A stretch of DNA of 64,000 bases. It comes from Zygnema cylindricum (taxonomy: Eukaryota > Streptophyta > Zygnematophyceae > Zygnematales > Zygnemataceae). Location: positions 1-64,000 of the forward strand of contig JBBHKE010001175.1 of NCBI GenBank assembly GCA_037447655.1, read 5' to 3'. Shown piece after piece: positions 1 to 11,772 of this stretch. Every line of letters starts with the position of its first letter. Position 1 is the stretch's first letter. Under the pieces are notes generated by a model. The model made no database searches and was not told where the DNA came from. It saw only the letters and a list, made by a program, of their open reading frames with translations. The position numbers and the translations under genes are program-made.

Positions 1-108
<108 letters not shown>

Positions 109-880
109 TGAATATCTTGATCTTCTTCGCCTTATTCTCCGAGTCCACCGGGAGGTCGAACTTCCCCTCTCCCTCGTCCACGTACCCCCCCATGTTGGAC
201 TGAAATATGGGTTCCCTGTAACGCTCCGTACAAACAAATTCCGTTAGAATCCGTACAAGAATCAATCCATACAAATCCGTACAGATCCGTACAGATCTCG
301 ATAATTCCGTACGATTCTGTTCTTTTCCGTTCATAAAATTTGTACTGAAGTGTGTACACGTTTCTATGTATGAATCCGTACATTTATCCGTACGGTCACG
401 TACAGAAATCCGTACGAAAATATGGAAAAGCGTGAAGATTTTCAAAAAAATACCGCGGAAAAAATTGGTTACGAAATAAATAGTAATAAAGCATCGAAAA
501 AGAAAAGAAACGTTAAATTAAAAGTAAAATGGAAACAAATCAAATAGATGACTTAACAATCGGAAAGGAAAGAATCAATCCCATAAAAAAAAAAATGATA
601 AAAAAAATTGATTTCCGTACAATCACATTCTCTCGAAATAAAATACGGAAATTCGTACTTAAAATATAATTTTTAGAATACAAACATACTTCATATTCTT
701 TCCTACATACATATCTGTCGCATATTTTTGTAAATTTATTTTCGGTCATGCATTTCATTTTTTATTTTATTTAATTTTATTTAATTTTTGAAATCCTCTC
801 CCTTTACCTCCCCGTGACCCCCCTCATGGACTCCCCCGCCTCCCCCACCGCGTCTCGACCAATGGGAGTCGTCCTCTGGT
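109..880. other. no gene seen; GTAC-rich, AT-rich DNA
   Basis: No convincing coding region. Bases 200-420 are crowded with CCGTAC/CGTACA words, a bias that recurs through the whole window. Bases 420-800 are A/T-rich with short homopolymers. The open frames here are short, lack recognisable motifs and overlap the repeats. Confidence 0.6.
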
Positions 881-1190
881 CCGCCATCTCTCTCCCTCTC
901 TCTCTCCCTCTTCACTCTTTTTTCTCCCTCTCCCTCTCCCCCTCTATTTCTCTCACTCTCTCTCTCCCTCTAATTCTCTCACTCTCTCTCTCCCTCTAAT
1001 TCTCTCACTCTCTCTCTCTCCCTCTCCCTCTATTTCTCTCACTCTCACTCTCCCTCTCTCTCACTCTCGCTCTCTCTCTCACACTCTCGAATACTCTCTC
1101 TCTCCCTCTCTCTATTTACCACCACCTCTTCCTCTCTCTTCCTCTCGCTTTCCCTCTCTCTCTCTCCCTCTCCCTCTACTTTTGTCTTAT
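881..1190. repeat. polypyrimidine (CT/CCT) microsatellite
   Basis: About 300 bases of TCTCTCCCTC-type sequence, nearly purine-free on the plus strand. It is followed about 40 bases later by a polypurine block on the same strand (1230-1560), so the two can pair as an imperfect long hairpin or form triplex DNA. Open frames across it (Ser/Leu/Pro-rich) are composition artefacts. Confidence 0.85.
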
Positions 1191-1229
1191 TCTATCGATA
1201 AATCAAGGAAGAGATCCAAATTTTTAGAA

Positions 1230-1560
1230 GGTCTAGAGGTAGAGAGATACAGGGGGGGGGGAGGGAGAGAGAAATAGTGAATGGGGGAGAGGGAGAGAGA
1301 GAGTGAAGCTTTTGGGAACTTGATAAAGGGAAGAAGGGATGCAAAGAGGAGAAGGAGAGATAGAAGGAAGGAAGCGAAGAGGAGGTAGGAAGGGAGTAGA
1401 GATAGTAAGGGGATAGAGGGAGGAGAGGTAGTAGAGGGGTGGAGGGAGGAGTGGTGATAGTGGGGTGGTGGTAGAGGGGTGGAGGGAAGGAGAGGGAGAA
1501 AGATGAAGATAGCGGGGGCGAGCGAGAGAAAATAAAGGGCGAGAGCGGGAGCGGGAAAGT
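1230..1560. repeat. polypurine (GA/GGA) tract
   Basis: About 330 bases dominated by GGGAGAGAG and GGAGG words on the plus strand. It is the complement in style of the preceding CT tract, and several 10-20 base stretches are reverse complements of parts of 881-1190. Nothing suggests coding. Confidence 0.8.
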
Positions 1561-2888
1561 TGATTCGAACGTCAAAGAGTCAACCTTTCCTAAGAGGCAC
1601 TTTGCTTCTAATTTGTCGTTTTCGAAAAGACAAAAGTATCGGAAAGAGTTCAGTGACGTGGGCATGCATTTCAGTTTCTACATAGTCTGCTGTTCGTACA
1701 TATGTCTGTACGGACAAACGCTGCGGCGAACCGGAAGGGGCGGGGGCAAGTTGTTTGAAGATCTGTACGGAAAATTCCACACGTGGATGGTTTAAATACA
1801 ATATTCTGATTGGATAGTCTTGCAAGTGTCAAACAGATTTCGTACTGTTTTCTGATTGGTTGAGGAAATGTCATGTACTGAAACCTGCAATTGGATGTAA
1901 AAAAAAATACAGACTTCATCGCAAGTGCCTTTCTTCAATATAATTGGTCGATGCAAAGTCATGTGGTTCAGATTCCGACAGCAAGATATTGATTTTAATA
2001 AGACAAAACATAGATTCGGTGTAAGATATTTCCGTCCGCAGATGAGAAGCTCCACGTGTACGAAACCAGTAGAGAACTGATATTTTAAAGCAAAAAACAA
2101 ATGCAGTTCTACAACCGAGCGTAGAATGATGACACGTGTCCACTCGCGAACTCTTGACACTCTGAGAGCAAAAGGGTCGTGATCTGCCGCCTCGGGAATG
2201 TAGAAGCTGCGCCAGTTGACTTCGTTCTTGTCGGTCGTGACTGTTGTGTTACACCGGTTGAATCGGACGGTCGCTGAATCGGAGGTGATCCCTGGACAGA
2301 GGTCGCAAATGGTCAACCGAAACCGTGACCGCCCGATAACCGACCGCCCGCGCCGGATCCGGAACGGATTCGGTTGCCAAATTTTGGGGGCCGGGCGGTT
2401 GCGGTCGGTTGATTCACCAGAGAAAAAAAATGGTCGGTTACGGTCGGTTAACCAAAAAACAAAAAAAAAGGAAATTTTGTACTGTCCATACAATCCAACA
2501 TTATTGTGCGTTGTACTTAAGTATCGTGGAAGTACGTGACATCATGATTAGCGTCGCAAATCTGACACGGTAGTAACACTATTCATTTCGCAAATCTTAG
2601 GGACGCGACAAATCGTAATTTTTGGCTTATTCATAAGTCGTACATTAATTAATTTTGTACTTTTTCGGTTACAGGTGGGCACGGTTAGTCGCGAGAATTC
2701 GAGTTTCGGTTAACTTTTACTTTCGTAAACGCCGGTCGATTAACGGTTAACAATTTTGGAGCGTGACATAACCCGGTCAGGCGCCGGTTACTCAGATTTT
2801 GAAAAAAAAAGCTGTCGGTTTCGGTTATATAAAATTTTGACTTTTGCGACCTTTATCCTTAGATGCTTGGCGCTTCGGTTCGCACCAA
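1561..2888. other. no gene seen; CGGTT-rich inverted words
   Basis: No supported gene. Bases 2310-2460 and 2660-2830 hold repeated CGGTTACGGTCGGTTA and its reverse complement, so the stretch can fold on itself. The long minus-strand frame over 1792-2493 has no recognisable domain and runs across these low-complexity words, so I do not call it coding. Confidence 0.5.
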
Positions 2889-2891
2889 GTA

Positions 2892-3108
2892 CACCGCGAA
2901 TCGTTATTAGCGTAGAATTTTTTTTAGCGAATAAGAATAATTACCGTTATTAATGCTAATTGGGAATTTTAAAAATTTCAAAGAAATCATTTACTCTAAT
3001 TAGAAATTAGGATTTTTCTAAAATAGTATGGATAATTCTATTTGAGAATTTCGAAAAAAATTGGGGGAACCGAAATAGTGTTCAATGCGCTAATAACGAT
3101 TCGCGGTG
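2892..3108. mobile_element. TA-flanked MITE, copy 1 (217 bp)
   Basis: Terminal inverted repeats starting CACCGCGAATCGTTATTAGCG at the left are matched by the reverse complement at the right end (3088-3108). A TA dinucleotide flanks each end (2890-2891, 3109-3110), as expected of Tc1/mariner-type (Stowaway-like) target duplication. The interior is AT-rich and non-coding. The same termini occur at 19636-20174, 61247 and 19450, so this is a family in this genome. Confidence 0.8.
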
Positions 3109-3110
3109 TA

Positions 3111-3853
3111 CTGTACAGTACTATTTTTTCATTGCGTGTATCATTTCGGCACAGTTTGCATCCAGCTTATTTTTTTAGCCATACGGTTGTATTTGTCGTT
3201 TTCATTCGGTCCTAGTTTCATCGTAAAGCTTCCCAAAATTAGCAAGTGGCCAATTTTCATGAGTGTTCTTAGAGGAGCATATTAGCACCTGGTCTCTTTT
3301 GTGCTACTCTTAAGTGTTTTGTAGGCGATGTGGTGAATCTATCTAGTGGAACAATTTAGAAAAAGAGAGAGAAAAGGAGAATAGTTATTTTTAATACCTT
3401 TACGGTTACTTATTGATATTCTGCCGAATCTCCCTCTTATGGCAATGTGATGAAATGTTTTTGAGTGCTTCTAAATGAGTTGCATTGTCGTGCTTTTCTT
3501 TTGTGGGTGGCTTAATCTGTGGTGGCCATGGGAGGAAAGAAAAACGAAGTCCTCACCTTCCCCCTTCCCCGCTCTAAGCCATTATCCTTCGAAAAGCATC
3601 CCATCTCCTGAAGAGCGGAGTACAAAACAATTTAGCACTCAGGAGCCAGATCCGACATTTCCCTCCCAACCGATCCGGATTTCAATCTCGGATTCCATAA
3701 TGTTCCCAACATTCTCCTTACAGCTGTGAGAATCTTCCTCACCACACTATTGGATGGACACGAGGCTGTCGGTTCTACATGGGGTGTAATGTGGTTCACC
3801 CACACTCAAAGCCCCCCAAAATAAATGGGTAACCACCCGCCAAGCTCAACATC
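3111..3853. other. no gene seen
   Basis: Mostly AT-rich sequence. A plus-strand frame of 84 codons at 3475-3729 has no recognised motif, and its Ser/Pro bias follows from C/T-rich DNA. Nothing else is supported. Confidence 0.5.
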
Positions 3854-4287
3854 GAGCTAGTGGCACAGTGGTTAGAGCATACATGTTGTCCATAGCCATT
3901 TTCAACCATGGATTTACCCTCTGAAGCACCACATACTAACCTAAAAACAACCTACTTTGAATCCACTCAGAATTCTACAGAAATAACAAAACCGGTTGAA
4001 ACTATATAAACGGATAGTTTATAGGTAATGAAGTATTCACAAAAATCTTTATATAAAAATGCCAAACTGAATTATCACATCATCCAGTCAAAGTTGCAAA
4101 AAAAACAGTGTACTATAACTTTGATAAATCAGACTAACTTCACGATGAAGTAAAACACAAATCAGACACATAATAGGCATGAAAATCTATGACAATATTA
4201 ACAATACAGTGAGCAACACACATGCAAATTTCAGATAATTTCGCCAACTTATCTAAGAGAAATCCTCAGATAAAAAAAAAAAAAAAA
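3854..4287 (+). mobile_element. tRNA-derived SINE-like unit
   Basis: The head (about 3855-3925) resembles a tRNA with pol III boxes: TGGCACAGTGG followed by TTAGAGCA fits an A box and D-arm at 3860-3878, and TTTTCAACCATGG about 38 bases later resembles a degraded B box. An AT-rich body of roughly 350 bases ends in a run of 16 A at 4272-4287. Head, body and A-tail are SINE architecture. The B box is weak and I see no target duplication, so this is a tentative call. Confidence 0.4.
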
Positions 4288-5164
4288 TGACCATAAACAG
4301 ATTTTGGTACAGAAAGTTCCTTGAGATCAAAAATGACTAAGTTCTAGAAATATACACTAGAGCTCACTACTAACTGTACGGAAGCATACCAACCGTACGC
4401 AATCTACCAGCTACCTCTATTAATGTTAGTATACCCCAATAATTTAAGGTATGTCAAAATGATTAAATCTACACTAATAGCTAATACACAAAAAGACAAA
4501 CCATTGTTGTTTCAAATATTTACAAGTACACACAATCTCACAAAATCGTATGCTGAGTCATGCTACGTCGCTCAACGAGATTCCTTGAATTTCTTCAAAG
4601 AATATGGGGAGCCCAAAATTTAACATTGTGTGATTGACGCGATTCCGTGTCGCCACTACTTGAACAATTGCGGCGGCCATTTTCCACCGTCCGTCACTTT
4701 TATTTGTCACCATCGATGTCGCGCCGCGTGGTCACAAAAATCCAAACAAAATCCACGCTAGTCGTTAAATATCCCACGACGTCGGAAAGCGAATCCATGT
4801 CCATTTGTCAAATAAGACGCTCCGTACCTGCGGCGTCCTTTTTTATAAATGCGCATGTCGCATTATGTTTCGTATGAGCGACATATTTTTTCAACATTTA
4901 AAATATTTCGAATCGGATCACTTCGCGATCCGCCGTCCATTTCTCAACGTATTACACACCACTCAAATAGTCCCTCACGTCCCTTTAACTTCAATTGTAC
5001 AACTACTCCCCCAATCCGCAAATACATTCGAACCTCCATTCGTACCACCACATTACTTCCGGTAATAATTTACTCACGAAACCTCGCGTGCGCACAAAAT
5101 GTCCCGTATGCACGAAACTAACTTTTAAAATAAACAAATCACAGTTTAAGTGAAAGTTCCCAAG
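4288..5164. other. no gene seen; possible LTR of the minus-strand copia remnant
   Basis: No supported gene. If the copia remnant at 5165-6600 (minus) had a 3' LTR it would lie here. Bases 5080-5130 (GCGTGCGCACAAAAT and following) resemble 20400-20458, which also sits beside a minus-strand copia fragment, so the two may share an LTR or terminal family. I cannot place LTR ends. Confidence 0.35.
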
Positions 5165-6600
5165 TTAGAGCCATATCGGCTCAATTTTCACTAAAAGTGA
5201 ACACGCCGAATCCCAAATTTTGTGGAAATCTAACACACACAACAAGGGTATTTTAGGCCTCCTTCTCACAAAAACATCATGTGAAGCTGATTTAGTGGGC
5301 ATGTCAGTAGCTTCTTTAATATCCGGAACAAATACAAATTGTATCTCTTTATCTCTCACGAAATCTCGAATGAACTTCCACATAATCGAAAACAAAAATC
5401 TCGTTTTATCACATACAAGATTATAGATCAAAGCCATAAACTCATTTTATCCAAGAAGACTCTCATAAACAAAAAAAATACCTCATTATTTAAGCATTTC
5501 TTTCACCGAAATAAGAACCTTAGCCGCATGACAGTGCGCCATATACACAGCCTCTGTAGAGCTCAAGGCCATAGTCTGTAAGAGCGGAGAAGTCCATGAG
5601 ATTGTAGCGCTACCGAATAAAAATGGATAATCGGAAGCCAAATGTCCATAATCAAAATCTCCTCTCAAATCTGCATCAAAACTTTGAATCGCCTTTGAAT
5701 TGAAAAACTAATTCAATATTAATTTTGCCAACCAATTATATGAAGATACGCTTTACGACTTCCCAAATAGTGCTTCTTCAGCGCTTGGCAAACGACAAAT
5801 ACCACATCATAAATGTTTGGGCCGGTTCTCAGACTCAAATACACTAGGCAAGCAACTACTTCCTAATACAAGTGTTTTTAAGTCCTTTAACTTACAACAT
5901 TGCACTCTCTTCTCCAAATCGAGTAGAAAGTGATTTAGCATTGGATAAAGAGAACTACGCCAACACCTCTTTGTAGTATTCATCGTAATTGAGCTTAATA
6001 CTTTCATACACAACCCTGCATCACTTCACGCCCAAAATTTACTTTAATTCTTCCTTAACTGTTCATTGAAATGTTCACCCAAAGATAACTTTAACTTTTT
6101 TATCCGCAACATTGTATTTAAAATCACATGCAATCATCAACATAAACTTAAATTATTATTTGATCCTCACCTCCCTCTATCACATGTACCCCATATTTTA
6201 GGAAGTCCGAACAATGCTGAAATGAATTAAGACTTTATACAATTATAAATACCACATTTTCTGTGCTATTTTAAGACCACAATTTTTTTTGGAGTCTCCA
6301 CACCATTTCGGATCTAGAAGTTACACCGCGTGGCACTTTCATCTTAACCTCTTTCTGAAAATTTTCATTTAAAAACATTGTTTCCACATCCACCTGATTG
6401 ATATGTTTTTTCCAGCTGCCGCCTAAAGCAATTTCCGTTCTCAATGAATCAAGCTTTATAATAAAAGCATATGTTTCAGCATAGCCTGCCGCCTCTTTTT
6501 GTTGAAATTGTTTACACACAAGCCTTGCCTTGTACTTTATATTATCACCTAACACCCTTATTTTTTTTTTTAAAACCCACTTAACATTGATTAATTGTTT
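5165..6600 (-). pseudogene. decayed Ty1/copia pol remnant (RT and RNase H)
   Basis: Read on the minus strand, the order is reverse transcriptase then RNase H, as in copia. Around 6600-6271 the frame gives KYKARLV, then a diverged ...QMDVKTAFLN-like stretch (here QVDVETMFLN) and a VPRG segment, matching the start of the copia RT domain. Around 5668-5486 comes GSATISW, then LSSTEAVYMA, the RNase H motif usually seen as LSSTEAEYMA. At 5437-5165 there is a tail with FVPDIKEATDMPTK, the usual VP-D-ADILTK end of copia RNase H. Frames are broken several times and no YVDD box is visible. It is much more decayed than the copies A-C and is probably a different family. Confidence 0.75.
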
Positions 6601-7371
6601 TCGATTGGCAACTGAACCTAAGTACGATTATATACAACCAACTTAAATTCTTTCTCCCATGCAAATTTTCACTCGGTATCCCACTCACCCGAATTTATAG
6701 CCTATATGTATAATTGAGGTTCATCGGATGTGGAAATCGCCTCAACCATTTATTCCATAAAATGAGATTGTCCTGTGTAGCCTTCAAAATGAAAGAACGA
6801 CACGATCATAGGATAACCTGGCTGGTTTTTTTCCCCTTGTCTTTGCGGTACTTCGCCGAACCATTGTCACGTCTTCCTCCTTGTCATTTCCCTCAGCCAT
6901 GGATGGTAACATGGACATTGATTTACGAATCAAATGAGCTTTTTATGAGGACCAATAACTTTGATTGCATTAACTTCAAACATCGGAACCCGATTTTGAA
7001 GTTGATCCAAGTTGAACAAATTTCACCTTGGTTAGGAAAGTTCGTCCTCATCAGAATCCGATTCCTCCATTCCGGAAATTCCTCCAACTCAATTTTCTCC
7101 TCAATTACCAAAATCTGTCTCCGAATTTATAGCCGATTCCTTTGTCGATTTAAAATCCTCATGGAAATGAGTTAGGGTGAACTTCCATTAGAGGAAAAGT
7201 GGGGTTGTTTACTGGACGTCGTACTATTTCGTACAGATTCGTACAATTTTTTTTTGTCAGACGAAACATGACGAAACATGTCTAATGGATGGCTCCAATA
7301 TTATAGGCGTAAATGTCGATCGTTGGATTTTTCACTTTTTTAGATTCGCGAAGCAATCACGCACATCGTCC
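6601..7371. other. no gene seen; possibly upstream part of the copia remnant
   Basis: The 153-codon plus-strand frame at 6714-7175 has no recognisable motif. The minus-strand frame at 7111-6923 lies where the variable linker between integrase and RT of the remnant would be, but I cannot recognise it. GTAC words resume near 7220. Confidence 0.4.
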
Positions 7372-7413
7372 AGTGTGAAGAGACTCTCCTCGGGAGGAGA
7401 GTTTATTCACACT
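7372..7413. repeat. 42-bp hairpin palindrome
   Basis: Outer arms AGTGTGAA / TTCACACT and inner arms CTCTCCTC / GAGGAGAG are perfect complements, separated by matched 4-base mismatched bulges and a 2-base loop (GG at 7392-7393). Function unknown. It could be a terminator-like fold, a small foldback, or a remnant of a larger inverted repeat. Confidence 0.75.
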
Positions 7414-8373
7414 AGTCGCGTACCATTGGTACACGTGAAAATTAGAAATAAAATCCACCACGAACAGGCAATGTGAATCGAACACGTCGTAAACGCCATG
7501 TGCCTTCCGCCACGGTCTATGCAGGTCAACCGAAATATCTTGCACGCTCCTTCTGACATCCGCTGACCTTAAAAGTTTGCTTTTTGACATTCCGTTCCGA
7601 AATTTTGATTTTCAATTTCAAAATTAAAATCTGGTCGCAAAATTTTCGTACAAGTCATTAACTACCTCCACCCGTACAAATATTACGTACAGATTTTCAG
7701 CTTGAAGAATATTTCTAGATTTTAAGAATTTGAAAACTAACCTACGTGGCGCCAATCATAATTGAGAAACGATGTCTACTGGCACAACATAATGGAAGCC
7801 CGTGCCAGTAAACATTAAAAATAGACGTATCCGCATGTTTACTGGGACCGCCTAATGGAGAACAGGCCTAAAAGAGTAAAAAGCCAAAAATATGTTCGAA
7901 TTTTTTTATAAGATATCGTATCGGCAAGGACTCTTTCCGCTCGTATCGAATTTTAGTGGAATGATTGCAGTAAATCGGTAATCATCACATCAGTACTCAA
8001 AACTACAGTAACAATTGTACGGCTGATGAGTTCCGTATGAGCCAATGGCATGTTCCCAATCTGGTGGTACTTGGCAAGTGACGCCAAAAGGTACATTATT
8101 AGTTTGTTTCTTTGTTTTTGGTGTCGGCAAGTATTCTCCGTACATCTTTGGCATCTAGCAAGTGGCAAGAAGAAACGACAAAATAGGGAGAGACTAACCG
8201 GCAAAGGGTTACAGATTTGTCTTAGGAGAATCTGATTGTAGTTTTAGATTTTAGCAAAAATACAAAATAGTCCTTACTGCCAGCTTTTACTGACGGTTTG
8301 CCAGCTGTCCAATGATGACAAATCTAGCTAAAAGGTAGCATCCAAGCCGGTAGTAACTGTTGTGACGCCCCCT
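7414..8373. other. no gene seen
   Basis: Non-coding by inspection. It contains GTAC-rich words and two loosely similar segments with TTTACTGG and CTAATGGA (7200-7300 and 7770-7865), perhaps pieces of an old repeat. Confidence 0.5.
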
Positions 8374-8381
8374 TATAAAAA
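8374..8381 (+). promoter_or_regulatory. TATA-box candidate
   Basis: TATAAAAA preceded by a C-rich CGCCCCC stretch, about 210 bases upstream of the candidate exon at 8586-8695. A polypyrimidine CTCACTCATC region about 25-35 bases downstream is a plausible initiation zone. It could equally be the promoter of an unrecognised LTR. Confidence 0.35.
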
Positions 8382-8585
8382 GGAAACTCCTGCACTGTTC
8401 TCACTCATCCATCACTGTAGCATTTCCGTAATACTTCTTTTAGAAACATTTTTGTCGTCTTGTGCTTCTTTTAGAAACCACCTCTCTTTTCTCATTCCTT
8501 GTACTTTTTTTGCTACAGTAAAAACTAAAAAGCAAATTTAAAGAAGGCTCAAGAGACAAAAATCACTTTTTGTCTTTATTCCTCA

Positions 8586-8695
8586 GTTTCCGCCGACTTC
8601 TAGTACAGTTATGGCCGGAATTTCGTACATTTTTGCCAGCTGGCGCAAGGTCGTGGTATTCGTATGTCTACTTTTCAGTTGCGGAAGCGTCTCAG
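8586..8695 (+). CDS. candidate first coding exon with signal peptide
   Basis: A strong 3' splice-site context (pyrimidine-rich tract ending TTCCTCAG at 8585) precedes a short 5' UTR. An ATG at 8611 opens 28 codons ending at CTCAG|GTGAG, a near-consensus donor with GT at 8696-8697. The peptide has a short N-region with Arg and Lys (SWRK), then a hydrophobic core VVVFVCLLFSC and small residues GSVSG, the layout of a secretory signal peptide. No following exon with a recognisable domain is seen, and read-through past the donor stops within about 25 codons. It could be a remnant or chance. The combination of acceptor, signal peptide, donor and upstream TATA box makes it the only host-gene-like feature in the window. 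Confidence 0.3.
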
Positions 8696-9640
8696 GTGAG
8701 ACAATCTTGTCACGTCACATATTTGGACTACGACAATGTAGCTGTACAAACATGTAGCGGCGATAAAGACAAAATAAGAAAACAATAATAGAAACTTTAA
8801 AAAGTACAGTACAGTACTATTTTCGCATCAATCTGAAGGTTCACATATTTGTCGTGTTTCACCGAAATACATCGTAACCATTGGCTAACGGAATCTGTTC
8901 ACGTTTCGTACGGTTCTAATTTTTTCCGTGCGATTTATGTTTTTTTGTACGACTTGGTGCCGCGTGACAGGTGGACGAGCGGGAATCACGGCCACACGTG
9001 CGTGTCTGGGTAAAATATACGTACTGAAAAAAAACGACAACTGCGTCACTTTGGCGAAAATGTATTCCGGGAAAGTCAAAAAAATCGACATTACATAGCA
9101 GACGCAAGCAGGTACAAGACAAAATCATTTGGTAAAAAATAAAAGAAAGTCATATGTCAGTGAAATAAAGAGTAATAACATCGCCACTAAAAGTATTATT
9201 GGCTTAAAAATATGTAGCATGAAAAAAATTTCATTACAATCATTTAGTAGTTATGACAAGAAAAACAATTATGGCTCCAAAATTTCACTATTTTACACAC
9301 TCCGAAACCGAATATCGACCCTAAACTTTGGAAAATTTCTATACCTTTCCACATTCTCTTGAATCTTCTATCTATTCTCTCATTTGAATTCCATTTTTAT
9401 ACAAATCATTTCACTATCCGCTTGTAGGGCAGGAAAATTATAAAGTCGAATGTAATATGTTGTCGGGATTAAATGAAAACTTTGGCCTCAACCTGAAAAA
9501 ATAAATAAGAGGATTTAGGTTTAATTGTCGATCCGTTAAAAGGTATGGTTTTTAATTGTTTTTTAGGGTTTTTGTGAACAACCAACCATTTGTTTTTCCT
9601 TGACTGTTTAGCTACATTTGTTTAATGTGATTTGAGAAAA
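8696..9640. other. no gene seen
   Basis: If the exon at 8586-8695 is real this would hold its intron. I see no acceptor plus open frame combination that I can support. The 77-codon frame at 9129-9362 is Lys/Asn/Ser-rich with no motif. Confidence 0.4.
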
Positions 9641-9722
9641 CATGGGAGATAGTCCATTAATTCAAGGAAATACAAACCAACCATGGGAGATAGTCTATTA
9701 ATTCAAGAAAATACAAACCAAC
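9641..9722 (+). repeat. 41-bp tandem duplication
   Basis: Two adjacent copies (9641-9681 and 9682-9722) of a 41-base unit beginning CATGGGAGATAGTC and ending in ACAAACCAAC, with two substitutions. A simple local duplication, not coding. Confidence 0.9.
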
Positions 9723-9956
9723 CATTTTGTGATTGTACTACTTGACATGAGGCAGCATACGCATATCTAGGGAGAAAAATTCAGAATCCCCACTAACAAC
9801 TCAAAATATTTTTTTTTCGCCTTCAAAATCTCTCATTAGATTGATGAGACAATTTCCTATATCAGTCTGCTTGTTGAATTCTATAGGTTAGGTTAATTTC
9901 AGTAACGAACTTATTACTTAAAATGAAAGAGACTTGTTAATGCAACATATGACACA

Positions 9957-11772
9957 TAATTAGATTAATTAGACAGATAATTAGATTAGATAGATAATTT
10001 GATTAGATAGATAACTAGATTAGATAGTAATTTAGATTGGATAGATATTGAGATTAGATAGATAATTAGATCAGATAGATAACTAGATTATATAGGTAAT
10101 TAGATTAGATAGGTAATTTGATAGATAATTAGATTACATAATTTGACAAATAGATAGACAAATAATTAGATATTTAGGCAGATAATTAGACAGATAAGTT
10201 GACATATAATTAGATAATTAGACTGATAAGTTGACAAATAAGTTTATAGATAATTTGACAGATAATTTGACAGATGATTAGATGAGATAGATAATTATAT
10301 TAGATAAATAATTGGATTAGATAGATTACTAGATTAGATAGTGAATTAGATTGGATAGATAATTAGATTATATAGATAATTAGATCAGATAGGTAATTAG
10401 GTTATATAGGTAATTTGGCAGATAATTAGATACGGTAATTAGATTAGATATTAGATAATTAGATTAGATAATTTGACATATAGATAGTTAGAAAATTAGA
10501 CAGATAATTAGATTGATATATTGATAGATAATTAGATTAGATAATTTGACAGATAATTATACAGATAATTAGACAGATAAGTTGACATATAATTAGATAA
10601 TTAGACTGATAAGTTGACAAATAAGTTTATAGATAATTTGACAGATAATTAGATGAGATAGATAATTATATTAGATAAATAATTGGATTAGATAGATTAC
10701 TAGATTAGATAGTGAATTAGATTGGATAGATAATTAGATTATATAGATAATTAGATTAGATAGGTAATTAGGTTATATAGGTAATTTGGTAGATAATTAG
10801 ATACGGTAATTAAATTAGATATTAGATAATTAGATTAGATAATTTGACAGATAGATAGTTAGAAAAATAGACAGATAATTAGATTGATATATTGATAGAT
10901 AATTAGATTAGATAATTTGACAGATAATTATACAGATAATTAGACAGATAAGTAGATTAGATAGATAATTAAATTAGAAAGATAATTATATTAGATGGAT
11001 AACTAGATTAGATAGTGAATTTGATTGGATAGATAACTAGATTAGATAGATTATTAGATCAGATAGATAGTTAGATTAGACAGTTAATTTGACAGATAGT
11101 TAGATTAAATAATTTGACAGATAGATAGATAGGTAATTAGACAGATAATTAGACAGATAATTAGACAGATAAATTGATAGATATTTAGATTAGATAAATT
11201 GATAGATAATTAGATTAGATAATTTAACAGATAATTTGACAAATAATTAGACAGATAATTAGATAGATATGTAGATTAGATAGATAATTATATTAAATAG
11301 ATAACTAGATTAGATAATGAATTAGATTAAAAACATAATTAGATTAGAAAGATAATTAGATTATATAACCCTAATAAGATAATTGGACAGAAAATTAGAC
11401 CGATAATCAGATTAGATAATTTGACACATAATTTGACACATAATTTGACACATAATTTGACACATAATTAGAAAGATAATTATATTAGATAGATAATTAG
11501 ATTAGATAGATAGCTAGATTAGATAGTGAATTAGATTAGAAAGATAATAACATTAGAAAGATAATTAGATTAGATAATTGAATAGATAATTTGACAAATA
11601 ATTGGACAGATAAATAGAGAGATAATTATACAGGTAATTAGACAGATAATTAGATTAGATAATTAGAATACATAATTTTACACATAATTGGACAGATAAT
11701 TTGACAGATAATTAGATTAGATAGAAAATTAGACAGGTTATATAGACAAAAAAATACCCAGATAATTAGACA
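9957..11772 (+). repeat. TTAGATAGATAA minisatellite array
   Basis: About 1.8 kb built from short words such as GATAATTAGATT, GATAGATAATTAGA and ATTTGACAGATA, roughly 12-base periodic and GATA-rich. Within it, a 383-base block is directly repeated (10191-10573 and 10574-10956) with few differences, giving a higher-order repeat. The outer parts are less regular. No coding. The array ends shortly before copia copy A. Confidence 0.95.

Noticed and set aside
1192-2493. Long minus-strand open frames (157 and 233 codons) as host genes
   Set aside because: They run across GA/CT and CGGTT low-complexity DNA. Composition explains the open frames and no domain is recognisable.
9957-11772. CRISPR-like or centromere-like array
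   Set aside because: The units are short, imperfect, AT-rich words with no spacer structure and no conserved 150-180 base monomer. A minisatellite is the simpler reading.
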